A stretch of DNA of 64,000 nucleotides from contig NZ_CALART010000111.1 in the NCBI RefSeq assembly GCF_937888285.1, positions 62,001 to 126,000 on the forward strand. The letters run 5' to 3'. Each line of letters begins with the position of its first letter. Within the stretch, counting starts at the first letter, position 1. The position numbers and the translations under genes were made by a program. The notes under the pieces are model-generated. The model was not told where the DNA came from. It made no database searches and saw only the letters and a program-made list of their open reading frames with translations. Shown here one piece after another: positions 9,380-17,371 of the stretch. Source of the stretch: an uncultured Aquimonas sp. (GTDB lineage Bacteria; Pseudomonadota; Gammaproteobacteria; Xanthomonadales; Xanthomonadaceae).

Positions 9380-10239
9380 TGACGAGCACCGGCGCGCTGC
9401 GCGAACTGCACTGCCGCGCCTTTGGCGATCCCGTGGCTGAGCCCGTGCTGCTGGTGCATGGTCTTGGCTCGACCGGCGCCGACTGGGCCTTCCAGATCGA
9501 AGCGCTGGCAGCGCGCTATCGCGTGCTGGTGCCCGACCTGCCCGGCGCGGGCCGCAGCGCTGCGCCGAAGCGGCACGCGATCGGGGTGTATGCCGAGCGG
9601 ATCCTGAGCCTGCTGGACGCGCTCAAGGTTCCGCGCACGCATCTAGTGGGCTTCTCGCTCGGCGGCGCGGTCGCCCTTGAGCTCGCCCTGCAGGCGCCGG
9701 AGCGTGTGCTGCGCCTTGCCACCATCAACAGCCTGCCAAGCTACCGGCCCGACACCTGGCGCAAGCGGCTGGAGCTGCACGGCACCCTCGGCCTGGTGCG
9801 CTCGCTCGGGCTGCGGCGGGCGGCCGGCATCGTCGGGCGACGCCTGTTTCCGCACCCGCACCAGGACGCCATGCGCGAGCGCGTCCGCGCCGTGCTCGCG
9901 GCCTATCCCAAGGACGTCTACCTGGCGCAGGCGCGCGCCCTGGCCGGCTGGTGTGCGCTGGCGCGGATCGATGCACTGCAGGCGCCGATGCTGATGCTCG
10001 CCGCCGAGCACGACTACACGACGCTGGCCGAGAAGCAGCGGTGGGCGCGGCGGATGGGCGCGGAGCTCGCGCTCGTGCGCGGTTCGCGCCACGGCACGCC
10101 CTTCGATGCGATCGCCGCCACCAATAGCGCCCTGCTGGCCTTCCTGGGCGGACAGCCGCTGCCGCCCGAACTGGCGGTGGACGCCCCCGAGCAGACGCCG
10201 TTGGCTGCGCCTGAAGTGCTGGCGGCACTGGAGCGCTGA
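9379..10239 (+). CDS. Alpha/beta-hydrolase fold protein
   Basis: Product of 286 residues with the classic alpha/beta hydrolase pattern: an oxyanion motif after strand 3 (VLLVHGLGSTGADW), the nucleophile elbow GFSLGG, a C-terminal acid in AAEHDYTTLAEKQRW, and the catalytic His in RGSRHGTPFDA. It is probably a cytosolic esterase or hydrolase; no feature reveals the substrate. It is translationally coupled to the phosphate permease (TGATG overlap), but the functional link is unclear. It is the last backbone gene before the tRNA-derived attachment repeat at 10398. Confidence 0.85.
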   Translation: MTSTGALRELHCRAFGDPVAEPVLLVHGLGSTGADWAFQIEALAARYRVLVPDLPGAGRSAAPKRHAIGVYAERILSLLDALKVPRTHLVGFSLGGAVALELALQAPERVLRLATINSLPSYRPDTWRKRLELHGTLGLVRSLGLRRAAGIVGRRLFPHPHQDAMRERVRAVLAAYPKDVYLAQARALAGWCALARIDALQAPMLMLAAEHDYTTLAEKQRWARRMGAELALVRGSRHGTPFDAIAATNSALLAFLGGQPLPPELAVDAPEQTPLAAPEVLAALER

Positions 10240-10397
10240 GGCGTCCAGCCTTGGGCGTGCCGGCAACAAGGCCGTCGGCAGGCCGGCGTTCCTGGACAGT
10301 CAGTCTAGAGACCGCTGCACACGGCGCTTTCAGCAGCGAGCACGGCGGCCACGCCGGGCGAGCCCCTGCGGATCGCATCGCCTTGCACAACATCCCG

Positions 10398-10418
10398 TGG
10401 TGCCGAAGGGGGGACTCG
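10398..10418. repeat. Distal attachment site (copy of tRNA-Leu 3' end)
   Basis: Twenty-one bases starting TGGTGCCGAAGG are identical to 20057-20077, the CCA end and T-arm of tRNA-Leu. The three bases before the next upstream mismatch also match (CCC). It cannot form a tRNA by itself. The gene-free stretch 10240-10622 holds this site, the arm-type repeats at 10464-10492 and two hairpins. Confidence 0.85.
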
Positions 10419-10463
10419 CGGAACCTCGGAATGGCCTTCCCTGCTTGACTTCGGCGTTTTGCG

Positions 10464-10492
10464 ATGCCCCCAACTTCCCGGATTATGCCCCC
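10464..10492. promoter_or_regulatory. Candidate integrase arm-type sites (two ATGCCCCC repeats)
   Basis: ATGCCCCC occurs at 10464-10471 and 10485-10492 with AACTTCCC between them. The same octamer occurs three times near the integrase end of the element (19849-19926), again with AACTTCCC between two copies. Repeats of this kind near both att sites are typical of integrase arm-binding sites. Confidence 0.5.
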
Positions 10493-10599
10493 GGGCCGAA
10501 TCAATACTCGGGTTCGATGACCGATCCGGCGCCGGCGCCGGGCTCGCCGCAGGGGTTTTCCCCCACAAGGGTGAAAACCTCCCGAGCACGGGCGCCTTT

Positions 10600-10619
10600 G
10601 CTCACCCAAGAGGGTGAGC
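10600..10619 (-). terminator. Hairpin downstream of the DUF2845-like gene
   Basis: Arms GCTCACCC and GGGTGAGC (8 bp, 4-nt loop) lie 3 bp beyond the stop codon of the minus-strand gene. No T-run follows, so termination is only a possibility. Confidence 0.35.
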
Positions 10620-10622
10620 GGT

Positions 10623-10892
10623 TCACACCCGCTCGATACGCACCACGCGCCCGCCCTGCACGGTGAACAGTGCCAGGCCGGTGTCGCGCTCGAACTCCCA
10701 GCGCTCGGCGACCGCCGCGCCGTGCTCATTGACCAGGGTCACGATGCGCCAGGGCGTGCCGCAGGCGCGCAGCTTCGTCATGGGCGCACCCACGGTGATG
10801 ACGGACTGTCCGCAGCGCTCGGAGTGCGACGGGCTGGCGCTGGCCAGCGCAGGCAGCAGCAACGCGAGGGAGAGAATCAGGGCGCGAGGCAT
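10623..10892 (-). CDS. Small secreted DUF2845-like protein
   Basis: Product of 89 residues. A cleavable signal peptide (MPRALILSLALLLPALASA) is followed by about 70 mature residues with two Cys (RCGQSVITVG, LRACGTPWRIV) and a C-terminal beta-rich tail ending GGRVVRIERV. The C..S..I..G...V....CG.P pattern matches DUF2845, small periplasmic proteins of unknown role, possibly disulfide-bonded. GGAGCC lies upstream of the ATG. It is the last gene before the distal attachment site, so it is either element cargo or a backbone gene caught inside the element. It runs the same way as the satellite genes but is separated from them by a terminator. Confidence 0.65.
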   Translation of the reverse strand: MPRALILSLALLLPALASASPSHSERCGQSVITVGAPMTKLRACGTPWRIVTLVNEHGAAVAERWEFERDTGLALFTVQGGRVVRIERV

Positions 10893-11021
10893 GGGCGGCT
10901 CCAGGTGGGGGCCTCTGCGAATCTGCAGAGGGGGGCAGACAGGGCCTCACGGGATTTCGTGACGCCCCACCAATCCACGCGCCGAGCCTGCCACGCCGCG
11001 CGCCGTATCGCCACAAAAGGC

Positions 11022-11049
11022 GAAGGCCCCACCTCACGGCGGGGCCTTC
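11022..11049 (-). terminator. Intrinsic terminator of the satellite structural operon
   Basis: On the minus strand, GAAGGCCCC and GGGGCCTTC (9-bp stem, 10-nt loop) are followed by GCCTTTTG. It lies 109 bp beyond the capsid fusion stop codon. Confidence 0.7.
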
Positions 11050-11157
11050 TACGCACGTCAGCAGCTACCAGACCACCTTCGCGCGCCCGGCCCTTGGCTC
11101 TCGCCGTCGCCGGTAGACCGCTGCAGGACCATGCGTAGCACTGCAGCGGCGGGTTCC

Positions 11158-13152
11158 TTACTCGCTGATCGGGATCTTGACCACGCCACGCCAGTCCAGG
11201 AAGCGCCCGCCGAACACATGGCGCACGCGGTACTGCAGGTCGTCGGAGTTGGTCAGAGGCTCTTCAATCACGACAGGGCCGTTGTCACCGTCGAGCATGG
11301 CGAGCTCGAAAGTATCGATCTGCGGCGGCGCAGCCATGACGTAGGCCGCACCGGCGCCGAGGCGCGGTTCCACCACCAGCTGCAGGCTGCTCAGCCAATT
11401 CGGCGTGCCGGCCTCCACCGCGCCGCTCTGCTGCATGTGGCGGGTGCTGGCGGCCAGCAGCATTTCAGCGATCGACTCCAGCTCAGCCGGTACCAGCAGG
11501 AAGCGCGGCTGCAGGTTCAGCAGGCCACCGCCGAGCGCAGTCTGCTTGCGCAGCAGCGTGCGGGCTGCGCCGAGGGCGTTCACGTCCAGGGCGCTGGCCG
11601 AGGCGGTCAGGTTGCCGTGATCGACGTGGAACAGCGTCTTCGTGTCCTGCATCGTCTGGCCAGCACCTGCGTTCGCGAGCAGCAGCGCATAAACCTCATC
11701 GGCCTCCCGCCGCTTGGCGGCCTGCCCCATCGCCTGCTGGGCACGCGCGAAGGCGCCGAGGTCGTCATTGCGGACAGCCTCGAAGGTAAGGCGGATGCTG
11801 CGGCCCCACTTGCTCACCGCGTACTCGGCCTGATCCTCATCCATCGAACCGAACTGGTATTCGGCCGACTCGGGCACCGCAAGAAGCTCCGGGGCGCTGC
11901 CGATGATCGGGCGGTGCTGCGTCTTGAAGTCGGGCACCGTGGTCGGGAGCACCCACGCGACGTGGGACTGCGGCTCGATCTCGTAGCCGTTGCGCAGGGC
12001 CTTGGTGGCGCTGTTGGCCAGGATGCGGGTGAAGTCGCTGGTGGTCATGGCTGCGCGGATCGCTTCGGCCATGTTGTAGCGGTGAACGGTCTTGCCGGCG
12101 CGGCTCAGCACGGTGTTTGCGATGTCGCCGATCGACATGCCCACCAGGTCACGCGCGGCCGCATGCGGCTTGCGCAGGGACAGGCCAGAGCGCAGCAGCA
12201 GCGCATCGGCGGCGGCTTCGTTGAAGTCATCACCGGCGCGCGGCTGCGAGGCCGAGTAGGCCGTGCCCTGCACGGGGCTAGCACCTTGACCGACATGCGC
12301 CAGCAAACGCGCCTGCGCATGCTCCAGGCTGACGGTCGGGTCGGCCAGCAAGTCGGCCTCCAGCCGAGCCACGCCGTCCATGTCGCGGAAGCCGGCGAAG
12401 ACGCCGCGCAGCATGCCGTTGCGCTGGATCAGAGCGGCCATCGGATCGCCAGCAGGGACAGCGGGAGCCGCACGCGAGGCGGCGGGGTTCGGGTTGGGCA
12501 TGGTTGCACCTCGAATGCGGTTGAAGGCCGCAGCGACGCGCGCGGCCAGGTTCTCGGGGGGAGCGCCGGCAGGCACTTCGGGGATCTCGGCAGAGCCGCC
12601 GATGATCTGATCAGCCAAGCCAAAGGCCACCGCCTCTTTGGCGGTAAAGAAGTGATCCGTGCCGTCCATCAGCATCGGCAGAATCTCTTCCTCGCTGCGG
12701 CCGGATTTTTCCGCATAGGCCACCGCCATCACCTTCGCGTGCGCCTCCAGCTCATCCGCTGCGGCACGCAACTGCGCGGCATTACCGCCCGAGTTTGAGA
12801 ACCACGGGCCATGGACCATGATCAGGCTGGCTTCGTACATGCGCACTTCGTCGGCAGCCATCGCAACCAGACTCGCAATGCTCGCAGCCACACCCGTGAC
12901 GGTCACGACGATGCGCGCGGGATGCACCTTCAGCGCGTTGTAGATCGCGAGGCCCGCGGAGACGCTGCCCCCATAGCTGTTGATGCTGACGTGGATCTCG
13001 CTGATTCCGGACATTGCCGCGAGCTGATCAAGAATCGCGGCCTCATCGGCATTGGTGGGCGAGGACCAGTCGGGCCCACCGATATCGCCGATGATCCGCA
13101 GTTCGGCGCCGTTGGCGGTGGGGAGTAGAGCGAGGGTGCGGGGCTTGGGCAT
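11158..13152 (-). CDS. Prohead protease/major capsid protein fusion
   Basis: Product of 664 residues. The N-terminal third is a ClpP-like phage head-maturation protease: INSYGGSVSAG substrate groove, nucleophile Ser91 in GVAASIAS, catalytic His114 in IMVHGPW, and GTDHFFTAKEAVAFGLAD supplying the acid region. After a low-complexity Ala/Pro linker (about 210-250) comes a major capsid domain of the Mu gpT/HK97-type fold (AEAIRAAMTTSDFTRILANSATKALRNGY and FLDWRGVVKIPISE at the end). Such single-chain fusions are known in phages; the protease scaffold would be processed during shell assembly. ATG at 13152 starts 10 nt after the upstream stop; an in-frame ATG at 13203 would add 17 residues. No portal or large terminase gene accompanies it, so DNA packaging must borrow phage parts. 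Confidence 0.88.
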   Translation of the reverse strand: MPKPRTLALLPTANGAELRIIGDIGGPDWSSPTNADEAAILDQLAAMSGISEIHVSINSYGGSVSAGLAIYNALKVHPARIVVTVTGVAASIASLVAMAADEVRMYEASLIMVHGPWFSNSGGNAAQLRAAADELEAHAKVMAVAYAEKSGRSEEEILPMLMDGTDHFFTAKEAVAFGLADQIIGGSAEIPEVPAGAPPENLAARVAAAFNRIRGATMPNPNPAASRAAPAVPAGDPMAALIQRNGMLRGVFAGFRDMDGVARLEADLLADPTVSLEHAQARLLAHVGQGASPVQGTAYSASQPRAGDDFNEAAADALLLRSGLSLRKPHAAARDLVGMSIGDIANTVLSRAGKTVHRYNMAEAIRAAMTTSDFTRILANSATKALRNGYEIEPQSHVAWVLPTTVPDFKTQHRPIIGSAPELLAVPESAEYQFGSMDEDQAEYAVSKWGRSIRLTFEAVRNDDLGAFARAQQAMGQAAKRREADEVYALLLANAGAGQTMQDTKTLFHVDHGNLTASASALDVNALGAARTLLRKQTALGGGLLNLQPRFLLVPAELESIAEMLLAASTRHMQQSGAVEAGTPNWLSSLQLVVEPRLGAGAAYVMAAPPQIDTFELAMLDGDNGPVVIEEPLTNSDDLQYRVRHVFGGRFLDWRGVVKIPISE

Positions 13153-13162
13153 GCCCGCAGAG

Positions 13163-13573
13163 TCAGCCCCCGCCGGGTGACATTGCACGCGCATCCATGT
13201 CACCAGCGCTCGCGAGTATGCGCAGCAGCTGCCGGCGCCCGGGCAAGCGCCGCAGCCGGCTGCACTGCATGGCCTCGAACGTGTGCCGCTGCAGGGAGCC
13301 GGCCGGCGGCGGCGTCACCAGCAGCCGCGGCCAGGCGCGAAGAATCAGGGGCTCTTCCGACTGGATCGCCTGCACCCGAGCGAACAGGCCACCGCCGACC
13401 ACCGCACCCGCCGAGCGCAGATGCGCATCGCGAGCCAGGCGAACCGCGACGCTTGGCAGGGCGTCTTCGGCGATGCACAGAATGGATGCCTGCAGGTCCG
13501 GCGGCCACGGCCGGCCCGCTTGCTGCAGCGCCCGAGCGCGCGCCAGAACCTGCGAGGCCGGCGCTTCAATCAT
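13163..13573 (-). CDS. Satellite protein of unknown function between small terminase and capsid
   Basis: Product of 136 residues. I do not recognise a family. The N-terminal half is helical and Ala/Leu-rich (ASQVLARARALQQAGRPWPPDLQ), and the C-terminal third is Arg-rich (CSRLRRLPGRRQLLRIL). Its ATG overlaps the small terminase stop (ATGATTGA), and its stop lies 10 bp before the capsid fusion start, so it is in the packaging/structural operon. Position suggests a head-completion, capsid-size or packaging accessory factor, but nothing in the sequence proves it. Confidence 0.7.
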   Translation of the reverse strand: MIEAPASQVLARARALQQAGRPWPPDLQASILCIAEDALPSVAVRLARDAHLRSAGAVVGGGLFARVQAIQSEEPLILRAWPRLLVTPPPAGSLQRHTFEAMQCSRLRRLPGRRQLLRILASAGDMDARAMSPGGG

Positions 13574-14099
13574 CGGCCGCCTCGCCGTCGTCGACGCCGT
13601 CGTCGTCGTCCGCCAGGCGCATGCCCCGCACCGCGCCCACAGCCTTGGCCACCGTCGCCTCGATGGCTGCATAGCAGGCCGATTCAGATTGCAGCACCGG
13701 CAGCTGTGCGCGTAGCGCTGGCGGGATCGCGCCAAGGATTGGGGCGATGCGAGCGCCGGTCTTCTCCAGCACGGCAGCCATCACCGCGACGGGCGCCAGC
13801 TCGGCCCTGCGCGCGTCGTTGTGCATGCGCAGGCCCTCGATCCGGGCGCGCAGCAGCTGGCGGCGCTCGAACTGCAGCTCGGGCGAGGATTGGCGCGCGC
13901 GGTCGGCGGCCGTGTCGCGGAGACGCTGCGTGTAGGCGCGGACCCACTCGCGCAGCGATGCGCCCTCGACCAGCACACCAGCAGCGACCAGACGCGAGAC
14001 ATGCTGCTGCGACAGGCCGACCAGCAGGCCGAAGTCGGCTTGACTCTGCGCCGGTTTGTCCAGGTCGAAGCCAGCCAGGAAGCCAGAACTCAGGGGCAT
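13566..14099 (-). CDS. Small terminase subunit (Nu1/TerS-like)
   Basis: Product of 177 residues. The N-terminal region resembles a winged-helix DNA-recognition domain (SQADFGLLVGLSQQHVSRLVAAGVL), followed by a long basic helix (QFERRQLLRARIEGLRMHNDARRAEL) as in Nu1-type small terminases, and an acidic C-terminal tail (LADDDDGVDDGEAADD). Small terminases recognise the packaging site on viral DNA and hand it to the large subunit. Here no large subunit is encoded, the situation known in phage satellites, whose TerS redirects a helper large terminase. ATG at 14099 is preceded by GAGGGGGG. The upstream 267 bp carry direct repeats that may be its target. Confidence 0.8.
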   Translation of the reverse strand: MPLSSGFLAGFDLDKPAQSQADFGLLVGLSQQHVSRLVAAGVLVEGASLREWVRAYTQRLRDTAADRARQSSPELQFERRQLLRARIEGLRMHNDARRAELAPVAVMAAVLEKTGARIAPILGAIPPALRAQLPVLQSESACYAAIEATVAKAVGAVRGMRLADDDDGVDDGEAADD

Positions 14100-14157
14100 A
14101 CAACCCCCCTCGCACCGCACACAGCCCCATGCTGCACCCCATGACTAGAGCGGGAAT

Positions 14158-14290
14158 GCGGCCATGCAACCCGCATCCCGATCACTGCCGGGAGGACCCG
14201 GACCGCCGAGGACATAACCCCCCACCCATGCCATAACCGGTCGCCGAGCCCTAGCCCTAGTCGCGTTTTGCGGCCATGCAACCCGCATCC
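14158..14290. repeat. 21-bp direct repeats upstream of the small terminase gene
   Basis: A 21-bp sequence beginning GCGGCCATGCAACCCGC is repeated exactly at 14158-14178 and 14270-14290. Each copy includes ATGCGG/CCGCAT arms that can form a hairpin, and each is followed about 55 bp later by AACCGGTCGCCG or a close match (14235, 14329). They lie between the primase and terminase genes. Possible roles are replication origin iterons or a cos/pac site. Confidence 0.5.
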
Positions 14291-14366
14291 AGGCGCGCAG
14301 GGGAGGACCCACCCCCGGCCACCGGCCGAACCGGTCGCCGGATTTCCGGAGACGCCGGATTTGTTC

Positions 14367-16039
14367 TCAGCCCCTGACGGTTTCATATCCGGATGCTTTC
14401 CCATGCGTAGCTGAATCCATCTCCGGTAATCCGGTTCTCCGGCGATCCTCGACAACCCACAGGCCGGTGTTGCCGATTACGTCGCGACGGTGACGAACCA
14501 CCAGCGAGCCGAACATGCGATCGCGCTGGCGCCCGAGGTACTTGCCAAGCCGGCGCGGGTTGATACCGCCCGGGCCGCCCGCGACGGCATCCAGCGCTCC
14601 GCGCAGTGGGCCATCGCGCCCAGCTTCAACGATGGCGTCTGCGACGCTTACAGCTCGATCACTGAAGGCGCGGCGCCACTCGGTCAGCACCTCGACTGCC
14701 GCTTCGCGCTCCGGGTCATCACGGTGCAGGGTGTCCAGGCAGGCGCACGGGTCGGCCATTCCCAGCGCTATCAGCGGGTCACGCACGCGCCGCGACCAAT
14801 CCTCGAAGCTGCCGAGCGGCGGGCGCTGCGCCTCGACGGTGCGGCCCCACATCGCAATGGTCAGTAGCGCACGGACCAGCGGCACCCGCTCTTGGCGCGC
14901 ACGCGCCACCGGGCAGAACTTAAACTCCCGCGTCTCCGGACGCTCGATACCCGGGTCGATATGGCAGACCAGGAAGCGCCGGCTCAGGTCGCCTTGGATC
15001 ACCAGGTTATTGCCGGTGGCGAGGAACAGTGAGGCCACCTGCACGCGGGGCATCGAGCTGGAGCCCAGCACGCGGATGGCGACCTCGCTCTGCGTCATGG
15101 CGCTATTGAGCGCAGCCGAGCGCAGCGGCGTCTCCAGGTTGTCCAGGCACACCACCGGGTCACCGGCCAGCAGGGTGGCGCCGAGCCGCTTCTCGGCCTC
15201 TTCTTCCTTCGGTGGCCAGGACACCGCAGCCGAAGGCCGGCCCGTCGCCAGCACCGCGCACACGTCCGCCAGCTTGGACTTGCCCGAGCCGCGCACGGGC
15301 GCGGTGAAGCCGAAACCCGGGCACGTGCTCAGGCTCGGCCGCAGCACCGCCGACAGCATCGCCGCGATCGCCGTTGCTTCGTCGCTCGGGTCGACGAACA
15401 CGAACCCACCCAGCAGCGCGCGCAGCGGCAGCAGCGCCGCCTCGGCTTCGGACTTCGTTGGCTTCGTGGGGATCGCGCCCCAATCTTCCGAGCTGCACAC
15501 CACCGCGCGGCTGCGCGCGTCGTAGCCCTCCCGAACAATCGTGCCATCCGGATGCACCACGGGCACACATGCCACCCGCGAACGGGCTGCACCTGCCAGC
15601 GCCCGACGCGCCCGAGGTACACGGCCGGCAGCTGGGGCGGACAGCCCACCGGGCGAATCTCCGTCGTGCCGTCTTTCAGCTTGAAGGCGGCGACGAATCG
15701 GGCCGAAGCCTCGAAGGCTTCCAGCAGCATCGGCCCCGAGGCCGGCACCAGCGAAGGCAGGGAATCATCCCGCCGAACGCCTGCCGTCTTGGCGCCGAAG
15801 GTCAGGCGCACCAGCACATCGCCTCGGGCATAGAACGGCAGGCCCTTCGCCAGCAGCGCGACCTCGGCGGCGTCGGCCGATTCGTGGATCCGCCCCTTGC
15901 GGACAATGACCTCGGGCCGTGTGTCGGCGCCCGGCGGATCACCGGCCCGGCCGCGCTTCTTGGCGACTTGCGCCAGGCGCTCAAGATCTCGAGCGCTGGC
16001 CTTGTCCACCGCGGTGAGGTAGCCACCCGCGCCGGTCAT
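14367..16039 (-). pseudogene. Primase/helicase-like replication protein with -1 frameshift
   Basis: Two overlapping frames together make one protein of about 557 residues. The N-terminal part (ATG at 16039, MTGAGGYLTAVDKASARDL) runs to VYLGRVGRWQVQPVRG. The C-terminal part continues as VACVPVVHPDGTIVREGYD and includes a P-loop (APVRGSGKSKLAD), an acidic Walker B-like VVCLDNLE and ATGNNLVIQGDLSRRF. It resembles phage and satellite primase-associated ATPases (SF3/DUF927-like). Restoring one G in the GGG at 15575-15577 joins the frames perfectly at 'VRG-VACVP'. Either a base is missing (mutation or sequence error) or a programmed slip is used. The start overlaps the CHC2 gene stop (ATGA). Without correction only the C-terminal ATPase (402 codons from a GTG) could be made separately. 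Confidence 0.75.
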
Positions 16040-16503
16040 GTCAGCACCGCCCGCGCGCCTTCCACACGCTCGCAGGCCACGCGCAAGCGGGCCAGGTCTT
16101 CGGCACTCAGCGGCTCGCCTGCGGCCAGCGAGCCCGCGGCGATCTCGATCACCAGGGCCTCGCGCCCCAGCACGCCCAAGGCCGCAGCCCACGCCGCCTC
16201 ACGCGAGGCACGCCAGGCCGCGCGGCGCTCTTCCGGCGTGTGGGCGCGGCGCAGGTTCGGCGGGAACAGGTCGCGCCGCTGCAAGCCGAGGGCGGCCACA
16301 ACGTCATCCACCGAACAGCCCGCGAAGCAGTGCAGCAGCACGCGGCCATCGTCACCGGCGGCGATCGACAGCGAGGCCGCGCGGTCTTCATGCGCAGGGC
16401 AGCGGCACAGGTAGCCGCGACCGGACCGCCGAGGGCGATCCAGACGCGACAACACCAGTTCCAGCGGCCCCGCTTCAATCTCCCGCAGAGCCGCGCCCAT
16501 CAT
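16036..16503 (-). CDS. CHC2-type zinc-finger primase domain protein
   Basis: Product of 155 residues. It carries the DNA-primase zinc-binding module YLCRCPAHEDRAASLSI...LLHCFAGCSVDDVVAALGL, with the Cys-His-Cys-Cys ligands intact (about residues 30-60), then a helical tail. In full-length primases this module recognises template DNA; here it is a separate small protein. It sits directly upstream of the primase/helicase-like gene (ATGA overlap), so the two probably form one split primase. ATG at 16503 overlaps the upstream stop; a second ATG at 16500 is possible. Confidence 0.8.
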   Translation of the reverse strand: MMGAALREIEAGPLELVLSRLDRPRRSGRGYLCRCPAHEDRAASLSIAAGDDGRVLLHCFAGCSVDDVVAALGLQRRDLFPPNLRRAHTPEERRAAWRASREAAWAAALGVLGREALVIEIAAGSLAAGEPLSAEDLARLRVACERVEGARAVLT

Positions 16504-16784
16504 GCGGCCTCCGGCGGCGAGCTCGATCGACGCAGCGCCAGCGCTAGGGCCTGCACGTCTTCCATCAGCTCGGGCACCGCCACTTGAGCCGCGCGGCGGA
16601 TCGGCTCGGAGACGGACCGGAACACGGACAGGCTCACGCAATCCGGGTCGGCCTCGATCCTGCGCAGCTGCTGCACCACCTCGGACAGCTCGCCCGCCAG
16701 GAACGCGGCGTGCGATGCCAGGGTGGCGCGCGCGTGGGCCGGCGTGCGCGGCAGGGGAATCACCTTGCGCTTACTCACGGCCAT
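16500..16784 (-). CDS. Small helical satellite protein, unknown
   Basis: Product of 94 residues, not recognised. Basic N-terminus (MAVSKRKVIPLPRTPAHAR), then an amphipathic helical stretch (LAGELSEVVQQLRRIEADPD) and a second helix (PELMEDVQALALALRR). Its stop overlaps the CHC2 gene start and its start overlaps the 54-residue gene upstream (ATGGCCGTGAGTAA), so it is part of a tightly coupled operon. The length and charge fit a DNA-binding or replication accessory protein, but no motif supports that. Confidence 0.65.
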   Translation of the reverse strand: MAVSKRKVIPLPRTPAHARATLASHAAFLAGELSEVVQQLRRIEADPDCVSLSVFRSVSEPIRRAAQVAVPELMEDVQALALALRRSSSPPEAA

Positions 16785-16935
16785 GGTGGCGGCCCTCCGC
16801 TGCAGGGCGCACGAACTCGCGACCCTCGGGCGTGATGCGCACCGCGGGCAGCTCGCGGACGGTGCGCTCGGCGAATCCGCGCTTGCTGGCGCGGGCCTCG
16901 CGGCGGGCGTTTCGCTTCGGCTTGCGGCGGCTCAT
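16771..16935 (-). CDS. Very small Arg/Lys-rich satellite protein
   Basis: A 54-residue frame starting MSRRKPKRNARREARASKRG and ending AAEGRHHGRE. It overlaps the start of the next gene by 14 bp and its own ATG overlaps the stop of the upstream gene (ATGA), so it continues an unbroken chain of coupled frames. The first 20 residues include 10 Arg or Lys, suggesting nucleic-acid contact. No family is recognised. It is short enough to be missed by automatic gene callers; the coupling at both ends is the main support. Confidence 0.55.
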   Translation of the reverse strand: MSRRKPKRNARREARASKRGFAERTVRELPAVRITPEGREFVRPAAEGRHHGRE

Positions 16936-17195
16936 ACGCGCGCATCCACGCCCGCAGCGCGGGCCATCTCGCGGAGCTTCTTCAGCGGTTCGGCGATGTC
17001 GCCGAGCGCGCGATCCATGGTGTCCGCGCCGAGGTTCGCGAGGTAGAACGGTCGGCGGTGTTGCTCGCGCTGAGTCTCGCCGATCAACGCGCCGAACAGG
17101 GCCTCGGCTTCGGCGAGGCGATGGTCTGCCAGCGACACGGCGTCCAGCAGGTCACCCAGGTCTGAAACCGTCATGGTGATGGTCTTGGCGCTCAT
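16932..17195 (-). CDS. Small satellite protein, unknown
   Basis: Product of 87 residues starting MSAKTITMTVSDLGDLLDAVSLADHRLAEAE. It is predicted mainly helical, with an ALGDIAEPLKKLREMARAAG segment at the end. The ATG at 17195 overlaps the upstream stop (ATGA), and its stop overlaps the next start. No recognised domain. It is the second gene of the operon that begins behind the structured leader at 17372-17487. Confidence 0.6.
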   Translation of the reverse strand: MSAKTITMTVSDLGDLLDAVSLADHRLAEAEALFGALIGETQREQHRRPFYLANLGADTMDRALGDIAEPLKKLREMARAAGVDARV

Positions 17196-17371
17196 GCCGT
17201 CACCTCGGCGCGCAGGGCGGCGGCGATGGCGCGCAGTTCGGCGGCCAGGCTCTCGCTGTCGAAGATGGCGCGGCCCTCCAGGGCCATCGCCGCGTGCTGC
17301 AGCAGGCCGGGCCACTGTGGGCGGGGGACGTTGGTGCTCGCGGCCGTTGCGGCCGGGGTGCGGGTGTTCAT
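17192..17371 (-). CDS. First small gene of the satellite replication operon, unknown
   Basis: Product of 59 residues starting MNTRTPAATAASTNVPRPQWPG, with a helical C-terminus (SESLAAELRAIAAALRAEV). ATG at 17371 is preceded by a near-perfect AAGGAG at optimal distance, which decides the start. That Shine-Dalgarno is contained in the 3' strand of a 10-bp stem (17378-17387 pairing with 17455-17464), so translation is likely controlled. Because all downstream genes overlap one another, control of this start could set expression of the whole replication operon. No function is recognised for the peptide. Confidence 0.6.
   Translation of the reverse strand: MNTRTPAATAASTNVPRPQWPGLLQHAAMALEGRAIFDSESLAAELRAIAAALRAEVTA

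Noticed and set aside
10398..10418. tRNA-like sequence at the distal end of the element
   Set aside because: Only the last 21 bases of tRNA-Leu are present, with no anticodon or D-arm; it is an attachment site, not a tRNA gene.
16502..17179. Long + strand frames opposite the small satellite genes
   Set aside because: Arg/Pro-rich shadows. The minus strand shows a chain of start/stop overlaps and a CHC2 zinc finger, which fixes the coding strand.
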